From: an uncultured bacterium
GTDB taxonomy: Bacteria; Verrucomicrobiota; Kiritimatiellia; RFP12; UBA1067
Length of the DNA stretch: 42,065 nt
Direction of reading: 5' to 3'
Assembly: GCA_902776615.1 (NCBI GenBank)
Contig: CACYQU010000043.1
Location: forward strand, 1-42,065
In this document: in pieces, positions 36,102-42,065 of the stretch
How the letters are laid out: each line of letters opens with the position of its first letter
Position numbering within the stretch: the first letter of the stretch is position 1
Position numbers and translations under genes: made by a program
Notes under the pieces: model-generated
The model's database searches: none
Told to the model about the DNA's origin: nothing
Seen by the model: the letters and a program-made list of their open reading frames with translations, nothing else

Positions 36102-36262
36102 AAACCCTATATAGGCTTTACCACAAATCCTATATAGACATTGCCCAAAACCCTATATAGGCGTTACAATAAACCCTATATAGACTTTACCCAAAAACCT
36201 ATATAGGGTTTACCATAAAGTCTATATAGGGATTGCACCTAAGTCTATATAGGATTTGCCTT
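36102..36262. repeat. Array of seven 23-bp palindromic units (core CTATATAG)
   Basis: Seven head-to-tail units of exactly 23 bases. Each has the 8-bp palindrome CTATATAG; the consensus AAACCCTATATAGGGTTT is itself an 18-bp palindrome, followed by a short ACC-type joint. Units differ in the arms but keep core and period. The form is that of iterons or a multi-site operator; it is AT-rich within a GC-rich genome and lies in a gene-free stretch. Confidence 0.9.
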
Positions 36263-36300
36263 CTGAGGGGTCGGGGTGCTCGGGGGTAGGCTCCCGTGAA

Positions 36301-36340
36301 ACAGGGGACAGTCCCCTGTTGGGAACTGGGGACAGTCCCC
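36301..36340. repeat. GGGGACAGTCCCC-type palindromes, right cluster
   Basis: ACAGGGGAC-A-GTCCCCTGT (36301-36319, 9-bp perfect arms) and GGGGAC-A-GTCCCC (36328-36340), matching the left cluster and bracketing the 23-bp array. Confidence 0.75.
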
Positions 36341-36359
36341 CACTGAAATATATATAACT

Positions 36360-36430
36360 GCGCAAAATGGCTTTTGCGCTAAATTAAAAACGTCAATTAT
36401 AGCGTTTTACGCACACAAGGAAAGTGTGCC
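36360..36430. terminator. Hairpins downstream of sctQ
   Basis: Three stems: GCGCAAAA-TGGC-TTTTGCGC (36360-36379, perfect), AAAACG/CGTTTT (about 36388-36405) and GCACAC/GTGTGC (about 36411-36428). They lie just past the sctQ stop on the minus strand and may end that transcript, though no long U run follows. Confidence 0.45.
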
Positions 36431-36453
36431 TTTCGCCGGTGGCGGCCCTTATT

Positions 36454-37341
36454 TTACGTCGCTTGCGGCGTATCGGGCGTGAATGCGGGCTGTCCGGCAA
36501 GGTTTATAAGGTGTCCGTGAGCCACCGTCTTCCCGAATCGCACGAGCTTTAGCGGGGCGTTTTCCTGCGGTGGTTGCGGCATCTGCGGGGGGGTGTCTTC
36601 TGTGGCGTTGAAAAGCGTGCCGAGCGTAATGCCGGAGGGTAGCGCGGCGCAAACACGCAACAGTCCTTCATCCTTCCATGGCGCGAGTCCGTTTTCCGAC
36701 AGGACGAACCTGCCGTCCGCCACAATATGCGGCGCAAGAGAGCCTATTTCCGGAAGCAGCAGCGCGTCGCCCGGCGCGAGAGAGGAAAGCTCGGCGGCGG
36801 AGAGCGCGAAAGAAGCGTATTCGACTTCTGCGGCGATGGTTGCATCCGTGATCGATGGATGCCCGGTATCGATGTTGCGCAACTGCCCGAAGGTTTCAAC
36901 CAACATTGGCGAGAGATCCAGCGTGAACGAAACCGGCGCATCGCCGTCCAGCTTCAGGCATTCGCAGCCTTCCGGGCCGGAATCTTTGATGCCGACTATT
37001 TTCAACTGCCGCCGCGCCGCGTTCTCGAGAAGCTGCAAAAACGCGCCGCAGTCTTTTTCGACGAGCGCTAGAAGAATCTGTTCGGGAACGTCGGCACGCG
37101 CGTTCCATACGGAATGCAGTTCAGGGAACGCGGGGGAGTCTGTCAGACCGAGAGTATGGTCTTCGTCTTCGAAACGAACGGCGAGCGGCAGAACATCCTC
37201 CGGACGCGTTTCGTCGTGCCGCAGCATGCACGGATTGTCGCCGAGACGGCACGGCATCGTCCACGCGGGAGATGAAAAGATGTTTTGCGGCGAGGCCTTG
37301 GCCCACTGAGGCAGAGCGGAGAGTATTTCAATCGGTTTCAT
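36454..37341 (-). CDS. sctQ: Type III secretion C-ring (sorting platform) protein SctQ
   Basis: 295 residues from ATG 37341, which lies inside the end of sctP (14-base overlap). The C-terminal half has SpoA-like segments: ALSAAELSSLAPGDALLLPEIG and LKLVRFGKTVAHGHLINLAG, as in YscQ/HrcQ/FliN proteins, with N-terminal sequence too divergent to place alone. SctQ forms the cytoplasmic sorting platform that docks substrates under the export gate. The gene follows sctO and sctP in the order of known injectisome operons (O-P-Q), which strengthens the call. A proline-rich stretch (PPQMPQPPQ) separates the two SpoA parts. Genes sctRSTU do not follow; hairpins and a repeat region do. Confidence 0.75.
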   Translation of the reverse strand: MKPIEILSALPQWAKASPQNIFSSPAWTMPCRLGDNPCMLRHDETRPEDVLPLAVRFEDEDHTLGLTDSPAFPELHSVWNARADVPEQILLALVEKDCGAFLQLLENAARRQLKIVGIKDSGPEGCECLKLDGDAPVSFTLDLSPMLVETFGQLRNIDTGHPSITDATIAAEVEYASFALSAAELSSLAPGDALLLPEIGSLAPHIVADGRFVLSENGLAPWKDEGLLRVCAALPSGITLGTLFNATEDTPPQMPQPPQENAPLKLVRFGKTVAHGHLINLAGQPAFTPDTPQAT

Positions 37342-40189
37342 TGCTTGTCGACTTTCTGACATTGTTTGGAAGGCTGGCGATCGATATTGCGAACTGGAAC
37401 GATGGCATGCGCTCGACAAGCCGCTCAGCGAGCTGGGCTGTCGATTGCTCGATTATCGCCGCGACTGAGGGTGTCGCAGGGGCGATAGCCACAGTTATTG
37501 TCGAGCCTTTCGCCTCAAGATGTATTTCAGAACCGTCCAAAACGGTCGGTTTGAGGTGGATTGCCACTTCGCCGTCGCCGCGTACGATGGCAGGCGTGAT
37601 GCGGATTGTGTCGGCGATGGCGGATGCGACTTCGACGAGTTCGCTCGTCCGTGCAGATGCAGCCTCTGGGTTGATCTCAATTGTCACGCCTGGCTGTATC
37701 GCCGTAATGTCGCGCAAAGGCGATGGAATGGCAGGCGTTGAGTCGATGGCGTGTAGCTCACGCGGCGCAGTAGGCTCGTCATGTTCGGCGGAAACCTTTG
37801 CGTTATTCTCAACAACTGCATGTGGCGTCCTCGGCTTTGCAATCGTCTCCTTTGTTTCGACAACAGCTGTCGGCTGCTCAATTGTTGTAGCCTTGGTCTC
37901 AACTATCACAGGAGCCTTGGGCTCGACCGTCGCCGTTGTTACCTTAGGTTCGACAGTCTCGGCTACAACCTGCGGTTTTGCCTCAACCGTAGTCGTTGAA
38001 ACCTTGGGCTCGACAGTCTCAACAACAACGGGTCGCTTTACCTCGACCGTCGCCGTTGTTACCTTAGGTTCGGCGGTCTCGACGACAGTTTCAGCAATAA
38101 CCTGCGGCTTTGCCTCGACTGTCGTTGTTGTCACCTTGGGCTCGACAGTCTCGGCTACAACCTGCGGTTTTGCCTCAACCGTAGTCGTTGAAACCTTGGG
38201 CTCGACAGTCTCAATTACAACTTGCGGCTTTACTTCGACAGTCGCCGTTGTTACCTTAGGTTCGGCGGTCTCGACGACAGTTTCAGCAATAACCTGCGGC
38301 TTTGCTTCAACCGTAGTTGTTGACACCTTTGGCTCGACTGTCTCAACTACAACCTGCGGCTTTACTTCAACCGTAGGCGTTGAAACCTTGGGTTCGACAG
38401 TCTCGGCTACAACCTGCGGTTTTGCCTCAGCCGTCGCCGTTTGCACCTTTGGCTCGACAGTCTCAACTATGACTTGCGGCTTTACTTCAACAGTCACGGT
38501 TGGTACCTTAGGTTCGACAGTCTCAATTACAACCTGCTGCTTTACTTCGACAGTCACGGTTGGTACTTTGGGTTCGACAGTCTCAACTACAACCTTCGGC
38601 TTTACTTCGACAGTCGCCGTTGATGCCTTTGGCTCAACTGTCTCAACTACAACCTTCGGCTTTGCTTCAACCGTAGTTGTTGACACCTTGGGTTCGACAG
38701 TCTCGGCTACAACCTGCGGCTTTACTTCAACCGTCGTTGTTGGTATCTTGGGCTCGACAGTCTCAACTACGACCTGCGGTTTTGCCTCGACAGTCACTGT
38801 TGGTGCCTTGGGTTCGACTGTCTCAACTGCAACCTTTGGCTTTGCTTCGACAGTCACTGTTGGTACCTTTGGCTCGACTGTCTCAACTACAACCTGTGGC
38901 TTCACTTCAACAGTAGGCGTTGACACCTTTGGCTCAACTGTTTCAACTACAACCTTTGGCTTTACTTCGACAGTCACGGTTGAAACCTTGGGTTCGACAG
39001 TCTCGGCTACAACATGCGGTTTTGCCTCAGCTGTTGCTGTTTGCGCCTTTGGCTCAACTGTCTCAACTACAACCTGCGGCTTTACTTCAACCGTAGACGT
39101 TGAAACCTTGGGTTCAACAGTCTCAGCCACAACCTGCGGCTTCACTTCAACCGTAGGCGTTTGCACCTTTGGCTCGACAGTCTCGGCTACAACCTGCGGT
39201 TTTGCCTCAATTGTCGCCGTTGATGCCTTTGGTTCAACAGTCTCAACTACGACCTGCGGTTTTGCCTCAGCCGTCGCTGTTTGCGCTTTTGGCTCAACTG
39301 TCTCAACTGCAACCTGCGGCTTTGCCTCAACCGTAGGCGTTGAAACCTTGGGTTCAACAGTCTCAGCTACAACCTGCGGTTTTGCCTCAATTGTCGCCGT
39401 TGATGCCTTTGGCTCGACAGTCTCAATTACAACCTGCTGCTTTACTTCAGCCGTCGCCGTTTGCACCTTTGGCTCGACTGTCTCAACTACAACCTGCGGT
39501 TTTGCCTCAATTGTCGCCGTTGATGCCTTTGCCTCGACTGTCTCAACTACAACCTGCGGCTTTACTTCAACCGTAGGCGTTGAAACCTTGGGTTCAACAG
39601 TCTCAACTACGACCTGCGGCTTCACTTCAACCGTAGCCGTTGGCATTTTAGCCTCAGCAACCACAGTCGCCTTTGTTGCGACCATCTTTACTGGCGCTTT
39701 ATCCGCAATTACTTGCGCTTTATCCGCAATTACCGGCGCATTTGCCTTGGTTGATGGCGTTTTGGTATCAACAGGTTGAGCCTTGAATTCGGCGAACGGC
39801 AATTTTGGTTCTTGTGTAGGCGCTTCATGCTCAATCGGCTGAGCTATTGTAATAAAAGGAGTCGCAATCTTCGCCGTGCTTTGCGGCATGCCTGGTTCAA
39901 TTGCCGTCTTTTCCGCCAGAGTTGCGGAAACATGCGCCTTGCGTGGCGGATTTACGGACGGCTCTTCGCTCGCAGGCGAATTCATTACCGCTTGGAAGAG
40001 GTCAATCGATTCTTGTGAAGGTGCGCGGCTCGGCAGCACACATTGTCCATCAGTTGCATCGCTCGCAATCAAGGCATCAGGTATAATGAGCGGTTTCAAC
40101 CCCGCCGCGTCCGATATGGTGAAAAGCTGCGAAGATGGCATGTCGGCGCAGAAAGAACCGCCTGCGTTAAATGAAATAGCATCAATCAT
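37328..40189 (-). CDS. sctP: Type III secretion needle-length regulator SctP with long repeat array
   Basis: 953 residues from ATG 40189, chosen for GGAAGGAAG upstream and the 8-base overlap with sctO. The last ~140 residues (SELVEVASAIADTIRITP...GDGEVAIHLKPTVLDGSEIHLEAKG...ATPSVAAIIEQSTAQLAERL) are the FliK/YscP substrate-specificity switch domain. Residues ~200-790 hold about 29 tandem 20-residue units (VEPKVSTPTVEVKPQVVVET). In YscP the length of the middle part sets needle length, so this gene may encode an unusually long ruler; typical homologues are about 300-550 residues. The repeats are Pro/Val/Glu/Lys-rich and probably extended or helical. Confidence 0.82.
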   Translation of the reverse strand: MIDAISFNAGGSFCADMPSSQLFTISDAAGLKPLIIPDALIASDATDGQCVLPSRAPSQESIDLFQAVMNSPASEEPSVNPPRKAHVSATLAEKTAIEPGMPQSTAKIATPFITIAQPIEHEAPTQEPKLPFAEFKAQPVDTKTPSTKANAPVIADKAQVIADKAPVKMVATKATVVAEAKMPTATVEVKPQVVVETVEPKVSTPTVEVKPQVVVETVEAKASTATIEAKPQVVVETVEPKVQTATAEVKQQVVIETVEPKASTATIEAKPQVVAETVEPKVSTPTVEAKPQVAVETVEPKAQTATAEAKPQVVVETVEPKASTATIEAKPQVVAETVEPKVQTPTVEVKPQVVAETVEPKVSTSTVEVKPQVVVETVEPKAQTATAEAKPHVVAETVEPKVSTVTVEVKPKVVVETVEPKVSTPTVEVKPQVVVETVEPKVPTVTVEAKPKVAVETVEPKAPTVTVEAKPQVVVETVEPKIPTTTVEVKPQVVAETVEPKVSTTTVEAKPKVVVETVEPKASTATVEVKPKVVVETVEPKVPTVTVEVKQQVVIETVEPKVPTVTVEVKPQVIVETVEPKVQTATAEAKPQVVAETVEPKVSTPTVEVKPQVVVETVEPKVSTTTVEAKPQVIAETVVETAEPKVTTATVEVKPQVVIETVEPKVSTTTVEAKPQVVAETVEPKVTTTTVEAKPQVIAETVVETAEPKVTTATVEVKRPVVVETVEPKVSTTTVEAKPQVVAETVEPKVTTATVEPKAPVIVETKATTIEQPTAVVETKETIAKPRTPHAVVENNAKVSAEHDEPTAPRELHAIDSTPAIPSPLRDITAIQPGVTIEINPEAASARTSELVEVASAIADTIRITPAIVRGDGEVAIHLKPTVLDGSEIHLEAKGSTITVAIAPATPSVAAIIEQSTAQLAERLVERMPSFQFAISIASLPNNVRKSTSNETD
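37910..39650 (-). repeat. About 29 tandem 60-base repeats within sctP
   Basis: Each 60-base unit encodes VEPKxxTxTVEVKPQVVVET. Units differ mostly at third positions and at a few residues; two units carry a 4-residue insertion (ETVVETAEPK). The array is in frame throughout, so units can be gained or lost by recombination without breaking the gene. Confidence 0.93.
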
Positions 40190-40661
40190 CAAGATTTTGC
40201 TTCCTTCCAGTAAAGTCTTCCAATTCGCCTTCGGCCCTGAACTCTTGCTCCTTGGCGTCCACTTCAAGCCAAATGGCTTTGTGCTCGTCGATTTTCATCC
40301 GGTTTTTGGATGCCGCCACAAATACGGCGCGCGCCTCGTCTGCGGCGGCTTCTCGTTGCGCAAGTTCGCTCTCCGCCCGCCGCACGTTATCCAGTTTCAG
40401 CGCCCCCTCTTCGTCAATTCTGGCGACGCCTTCGTTTGCGAGGTCGATTTGTTCGCGGCTTACGGAATGCCCAATGATCGCATCGTATATGCGGTCGCGG
40501 CGCTCCTCTTTCGTCTGCTCGTAGTCTGCGAGCTCGCGTTTGCGGCTCGCGACGGACTCCTCCGCCTTCCGAACCGCCTGTTTTGCCGCCGTAAGTTCGC
40601 CGGATGCACGGTCTTCTCGCATGACGCGAATCGAAAGAAGGGGTTGCAGAATATATGCCAT
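40182..40661 (-). CDS. sctO: Type III secretion stalk protein SctO (YscO/FliJ-like)
   Basis: 159 residues from ATG 40661. The protein is almost all alpha helix and coiled coil: LTAAKQAVRKAEESVASRKRELADYEQTKEERRDRIYDAI and LKLDNVRRAESELAQREAAADEARAVFVAASKNRMKIDEHKAIWLEV. Size, heptad pattern and position before sctP match YscO/FliJ, the stalk between export ATPase and gate. The start overlaps the stop of the tiny upstream ORF (TAATG), and its end overlaps sctP, so all are translated together. Confidence 0.78.
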   Translation of the reverse strand: MAYILQPLLSIRVMREDRASGELTAAKQAVRKAEESVASRKRELADYEQTKEERRDRIYDAIIGHSVSREQIDLANEGVARIDEEGALKLDNVRRAESELAQREAAADEARAVFVAASKNRMKIDEHKAIWLEVDAKEQEFRAEGELEDFTGRKQNLDD

Positions 40662-40822
40662 TATGCACCACCCATCTTTTTGCAATCGGCGAAACTAGAG
40701 AGAAAATCGGGTATTTCGAACGCAAAAGCGGAGTTTACGAGCTTGCCCAGCTCGTCATTGCGATCCAGAACCGTCGCCAGTTCGGAATCGGTCAAAGTAA
40801 TTGTGCATTCATCTCTGTTCAC
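40661..40822 (-). CDS. Tiny ORF heading the sctO-P-Q transcript (53 aa)
   Basis: GTG 40822 opens a 53-residue frame (VNRDECTITLTDSELATVLD, then helical RNDELGKLVNSAFAFEIP) that stops at TAA 40661-40663, sharing one base with the sctO ATG. The TAATG junction and the absence of another ribosome site for sctO suggest it is really translated. It has no recognised domain. It is in the place where other systems have the ATPase sctN, which is absent here. It could be a small regulator or chaperone. Confidence 0.5.
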   Translation of the reverse strand: MNRDECTITLTDSELATVLDRNDELGKLVNSAFAFEIPDFLSSFADCKKMGGA

Positions 40823-40883
40823 TAAAACAATAACACGCGAGCGGCGAAAAGGTTACAAACATTTTTCTCGCTTGTTTTGCGTT

Positions 40884-40912
40884 TTGATTTATGCCATCCT
40901 ATTTGGTATACT
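40884..40912 (+). promoter_or_regulatory. Promoter of the divergent genes
   Basis: TTGATT (40884-40889), 17-base spacer, TATACT (40907-40912) preceded by TTGG. It lies back to back with the start of the sct transcript, ~60 bases away. Confidence 0.65.
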
Positions 40913-40961
40913 ATGCACAACTAAAAGGGCTGAAAAGGCTTATCCAAGGAGGTGCGGCGAT

Positions 40962-41324
40962 ATGGCAGGCGACGACAAGGATGTTCAGGCGTATCTTGCT
41001 CGTATCCGCAAGACGATTGCGGATAGCGAACGCCTTATATCTAAGGCGGAGCTCCGCATGGCCGAGACCGACCGTATGCTGGAGCAGCAGGGGTTGACGC
41101 GCGAGCAGGTTATGCAGATCCATTTCACCGAAGCTCAGCGCGAGGCGGCGAACGCGGAGCTCAAAAGGCGCGGCATGGAGCCGATCGACTGGAAAGAGGT
41201 GGATAGCAACGGCGAGGATGACGTGTCCAGCGCATACCGCGTCTCTGCTGATGCATCCTCTTCCGATGAACTTGCCGAGCGGCAGAGAAAATTTGGCTTG
41301 ATGATGAAACCTTTTCAGCTTTAA
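40962..41324 (+). CDS. Unrecognised coiled-coil protein (120 aa)
   Basis: A strong AAGGAGGTG site (40946-40954) precedes ATG 40962. The 120 residues are mostly helical: DDKDVQAYLARIRKTIADSERLISKAELRMAETDRMLEQQG, then a polar tail (SNGEDDVSSAYRVSADASSSDELAERQRKFGLMMKPFQL). No family is recognised. Its place opposite the sctO operon, small size and coiled coil suggest a chaperone, regulator or secreted part of the type III system; that is inference only. Confidence 0.6.
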   Translation: MAGDDKDVQAYLARIRKTIADSERLISKAELRMAETDRMLEQQGLTREQVMQIHFTEAQREAANAELKRRGMEPIDWKEVDSNGEDDVSSAYRVSADASSSDELAERQRKFGLMMKPFQL

Positions 41325-41376
41325 TGTGTATTCAACGCAGAAACAGCGGAACAACTTCTTATAAAGGACAACAACA

Positions 41377-42065
41377 ATGGCACTACCAGACGTCAGCCTT
41401 GCCCAGTTCAACAAGATCGCGACCGGCGACTACAACGCCGGGCAGATAGATTTCAAAACCAACAACGACGGCTCGACAGAGCTCGTCAAGGTGAACAACC
41501 ATGTTTGGAGGAAGTCCCTCAACAACGTCGAGCTTTCGCCCGAGCGCATTCTGGAGGTCAAGGAGGCATTCCTGAACGCGCTCCAGAAGGGTGGCGTCGG
41601 GGAGGAGGCGATGAAGGAAATCCGCGACAGGCTCGGTCTTTCGTCGGAGTTGGACGTTTCGGCCGACAACACGCAGCGCGTCGGGATAATAAAGGCCAGG
41701 TTTGCCCCTCTTACACGCGCGCAGGTGCGTTCGATCCTTGACGAATACGCCAACAGCGGCCTTGGGTTTACGCAGGAGTCGCGCGCAGCCGTCTCGCGTA
41801 ACGATTTGAGGGAGGCCGCCAATACCGCGAACATGAGCGCCAGCGGCGAGGCGATGAACCTTCACGACAAGCTTGGCACGGCGGCCGCGAAATTCACTCT
41901 GACGGACGCAATAAGCCTTCTTTCGACGACGCGCTCGCTGGCCGATTTCGAAGCGAGCCGCAACGCGCGCTGCAAGACCGGGAATGCCGTGAACGAGCGG
42001 ATGAAACTCCATACGGCCATGGTCAACTCGTTCCAGGGCCTCGTGGCGCAGGCGCTCAAGCTTCT
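41377..42065 (+). CDS. Unrecognised protein, partial (runs off the window)
   Basis: AAAGGA lies upstream of ATG 41377 and the frame stays open for 229 codons to the window end. It begins MALPDVSLAQFNKIATGDYN and is rich in helices (ELSPERILEVKEAFLNALQKG, LTRAQVRSILDEYANSGLGF). No signal peptide, membrane segment or known domain is seen. The polar, Ser/Asn-rich start and the sct neighbours make a type III secreted protein possible, but nothing in the sequence proves it. Confidence 0.6.
   Translation, partial: MALPDVSLAQFNKIATGDYNAGQIDFKTNNDGSTELVKVNNHVWRKSLNNVELSPERILEVKEAFLNALQKGGVGEEAMKEIRDRLGLSSELDVSADNTQRVGIIKARFAPLTRAQVRSILDEYANSGLGFTQESRAAVSRNDLREAANTANMSASGEAMNLHDKLGTAAAKFTLTDAISLLSTTRSLADFEASRNARCKTGNAVNERMKLHTAMVNSFQGLVAQALKL

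Noticed and set aside
36102..36262. CRISPR array
   Set aside because: Units are 23 bases with no spacers of distinct sequence; differences are scattered point changes and the core is palindromic.
37272..39779. 835-codon open frame on the plus strand opposite sctP
   Set aside because: It mirrors the repeats of sctP and has only a low-complexity Thr/Ser/Val/Gly text; the minus frame has the FliK-type domain, ribosome site and operon context.
36454..40661. Flagellar fliJ-fliK-fliN reading of the three genes
   Set aside because: Order O-P-Q with overlaps and a ruler-like SctP fit an injectisome better, though the families are homologous and more context would settle it.

Overview
The window is about 42 kb of a GC-rich (roughly 58-60 %), densely coding, Gram-negative-type bacterial chromosome. 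Outer-membrane and secretion genes (FadL-type porin, secretin, type III secretion parts), BspA-like leucine-rich-repeat surface proteins, a rhamnosidase/beta-glucosidase fusion and strong TGGTATAMT promoters suggest a member of the Planctomycetes-Verrucomicrobia-Chlamydiae group. A gut Kiritimatiellae-like lineage is my best guess. This is an inference from gene content; there is no rRNA here to confirm it.

Layout. 1-985: the tail of a DUF4143 ATPase, a hairpin-rich gap, and a fused DinJ-YafQ toxin-antitoxin relic. 988-9451: a secreted GH78-GH3 double glycosidase, tRNA-Tyr, a GT4 glycosyltransferase, a FadL-type porin with a TetR regulator, and an RRM RNA-binding protein with a clear terminator. 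9543-13097: a DUF4011-type helicase-nuclease. 13140-17041: a tight operon hisS - Sel1-repeat lipo/exoprotein - ymdB-like phosphodiesterase - cysE; the Sel1 gene appears to start with CTG inside the hisS stop. 17065-22441 (minus strand): a type II secretion/type IV pilus-like set (gspF, secretin, two pseudopilins). 22562-27240: cation/proton antiporter with a C-terminal PTS EIIA domain, recA, and an NSS-family Na+ symporter. 27263-27350: tRNA-Ser.

27351-36430 is an accessory region of decay and recombination. It holds a large imperfect palindrome, a broken AlbA/RecG-like ATPase gene, two truncated BspA 5' ends, a DUF1016 nuclease lying between ~116-bp direct repeats, an AT-rich DUF2971 gene, a large BspA-like protein whose last ~36 codons are frameshifted away, a RelB-RelE type toxin-antitoxin pair, and a striking array of seven 23-bp palindromic units (core CTATATAG) bracketed by GGGGACAGTCCCC palindromes.

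36454-42065 is part of a type III secretion locus. On the minus strand, in the classic O-P-Q order and with overlapping ends, lie a tiny ORF, sctO, sctP and sctQ. SctP, the needle-length ruler, carries about 29 tandem 20-residue repeats and is unusually long (953 aa). Divergently, two unrecognised genes (one running off the window) have their own promoter and are candidate secretion-associated proteins.

Genes most likely to work together are hisS-sel1-ymdB-cysE (one transcript), gspF-secretin-pseudopilins (one envelope machine lacking its ATPase here), fadL-tetR (transport and control), and sctO-sctP-sctQ.
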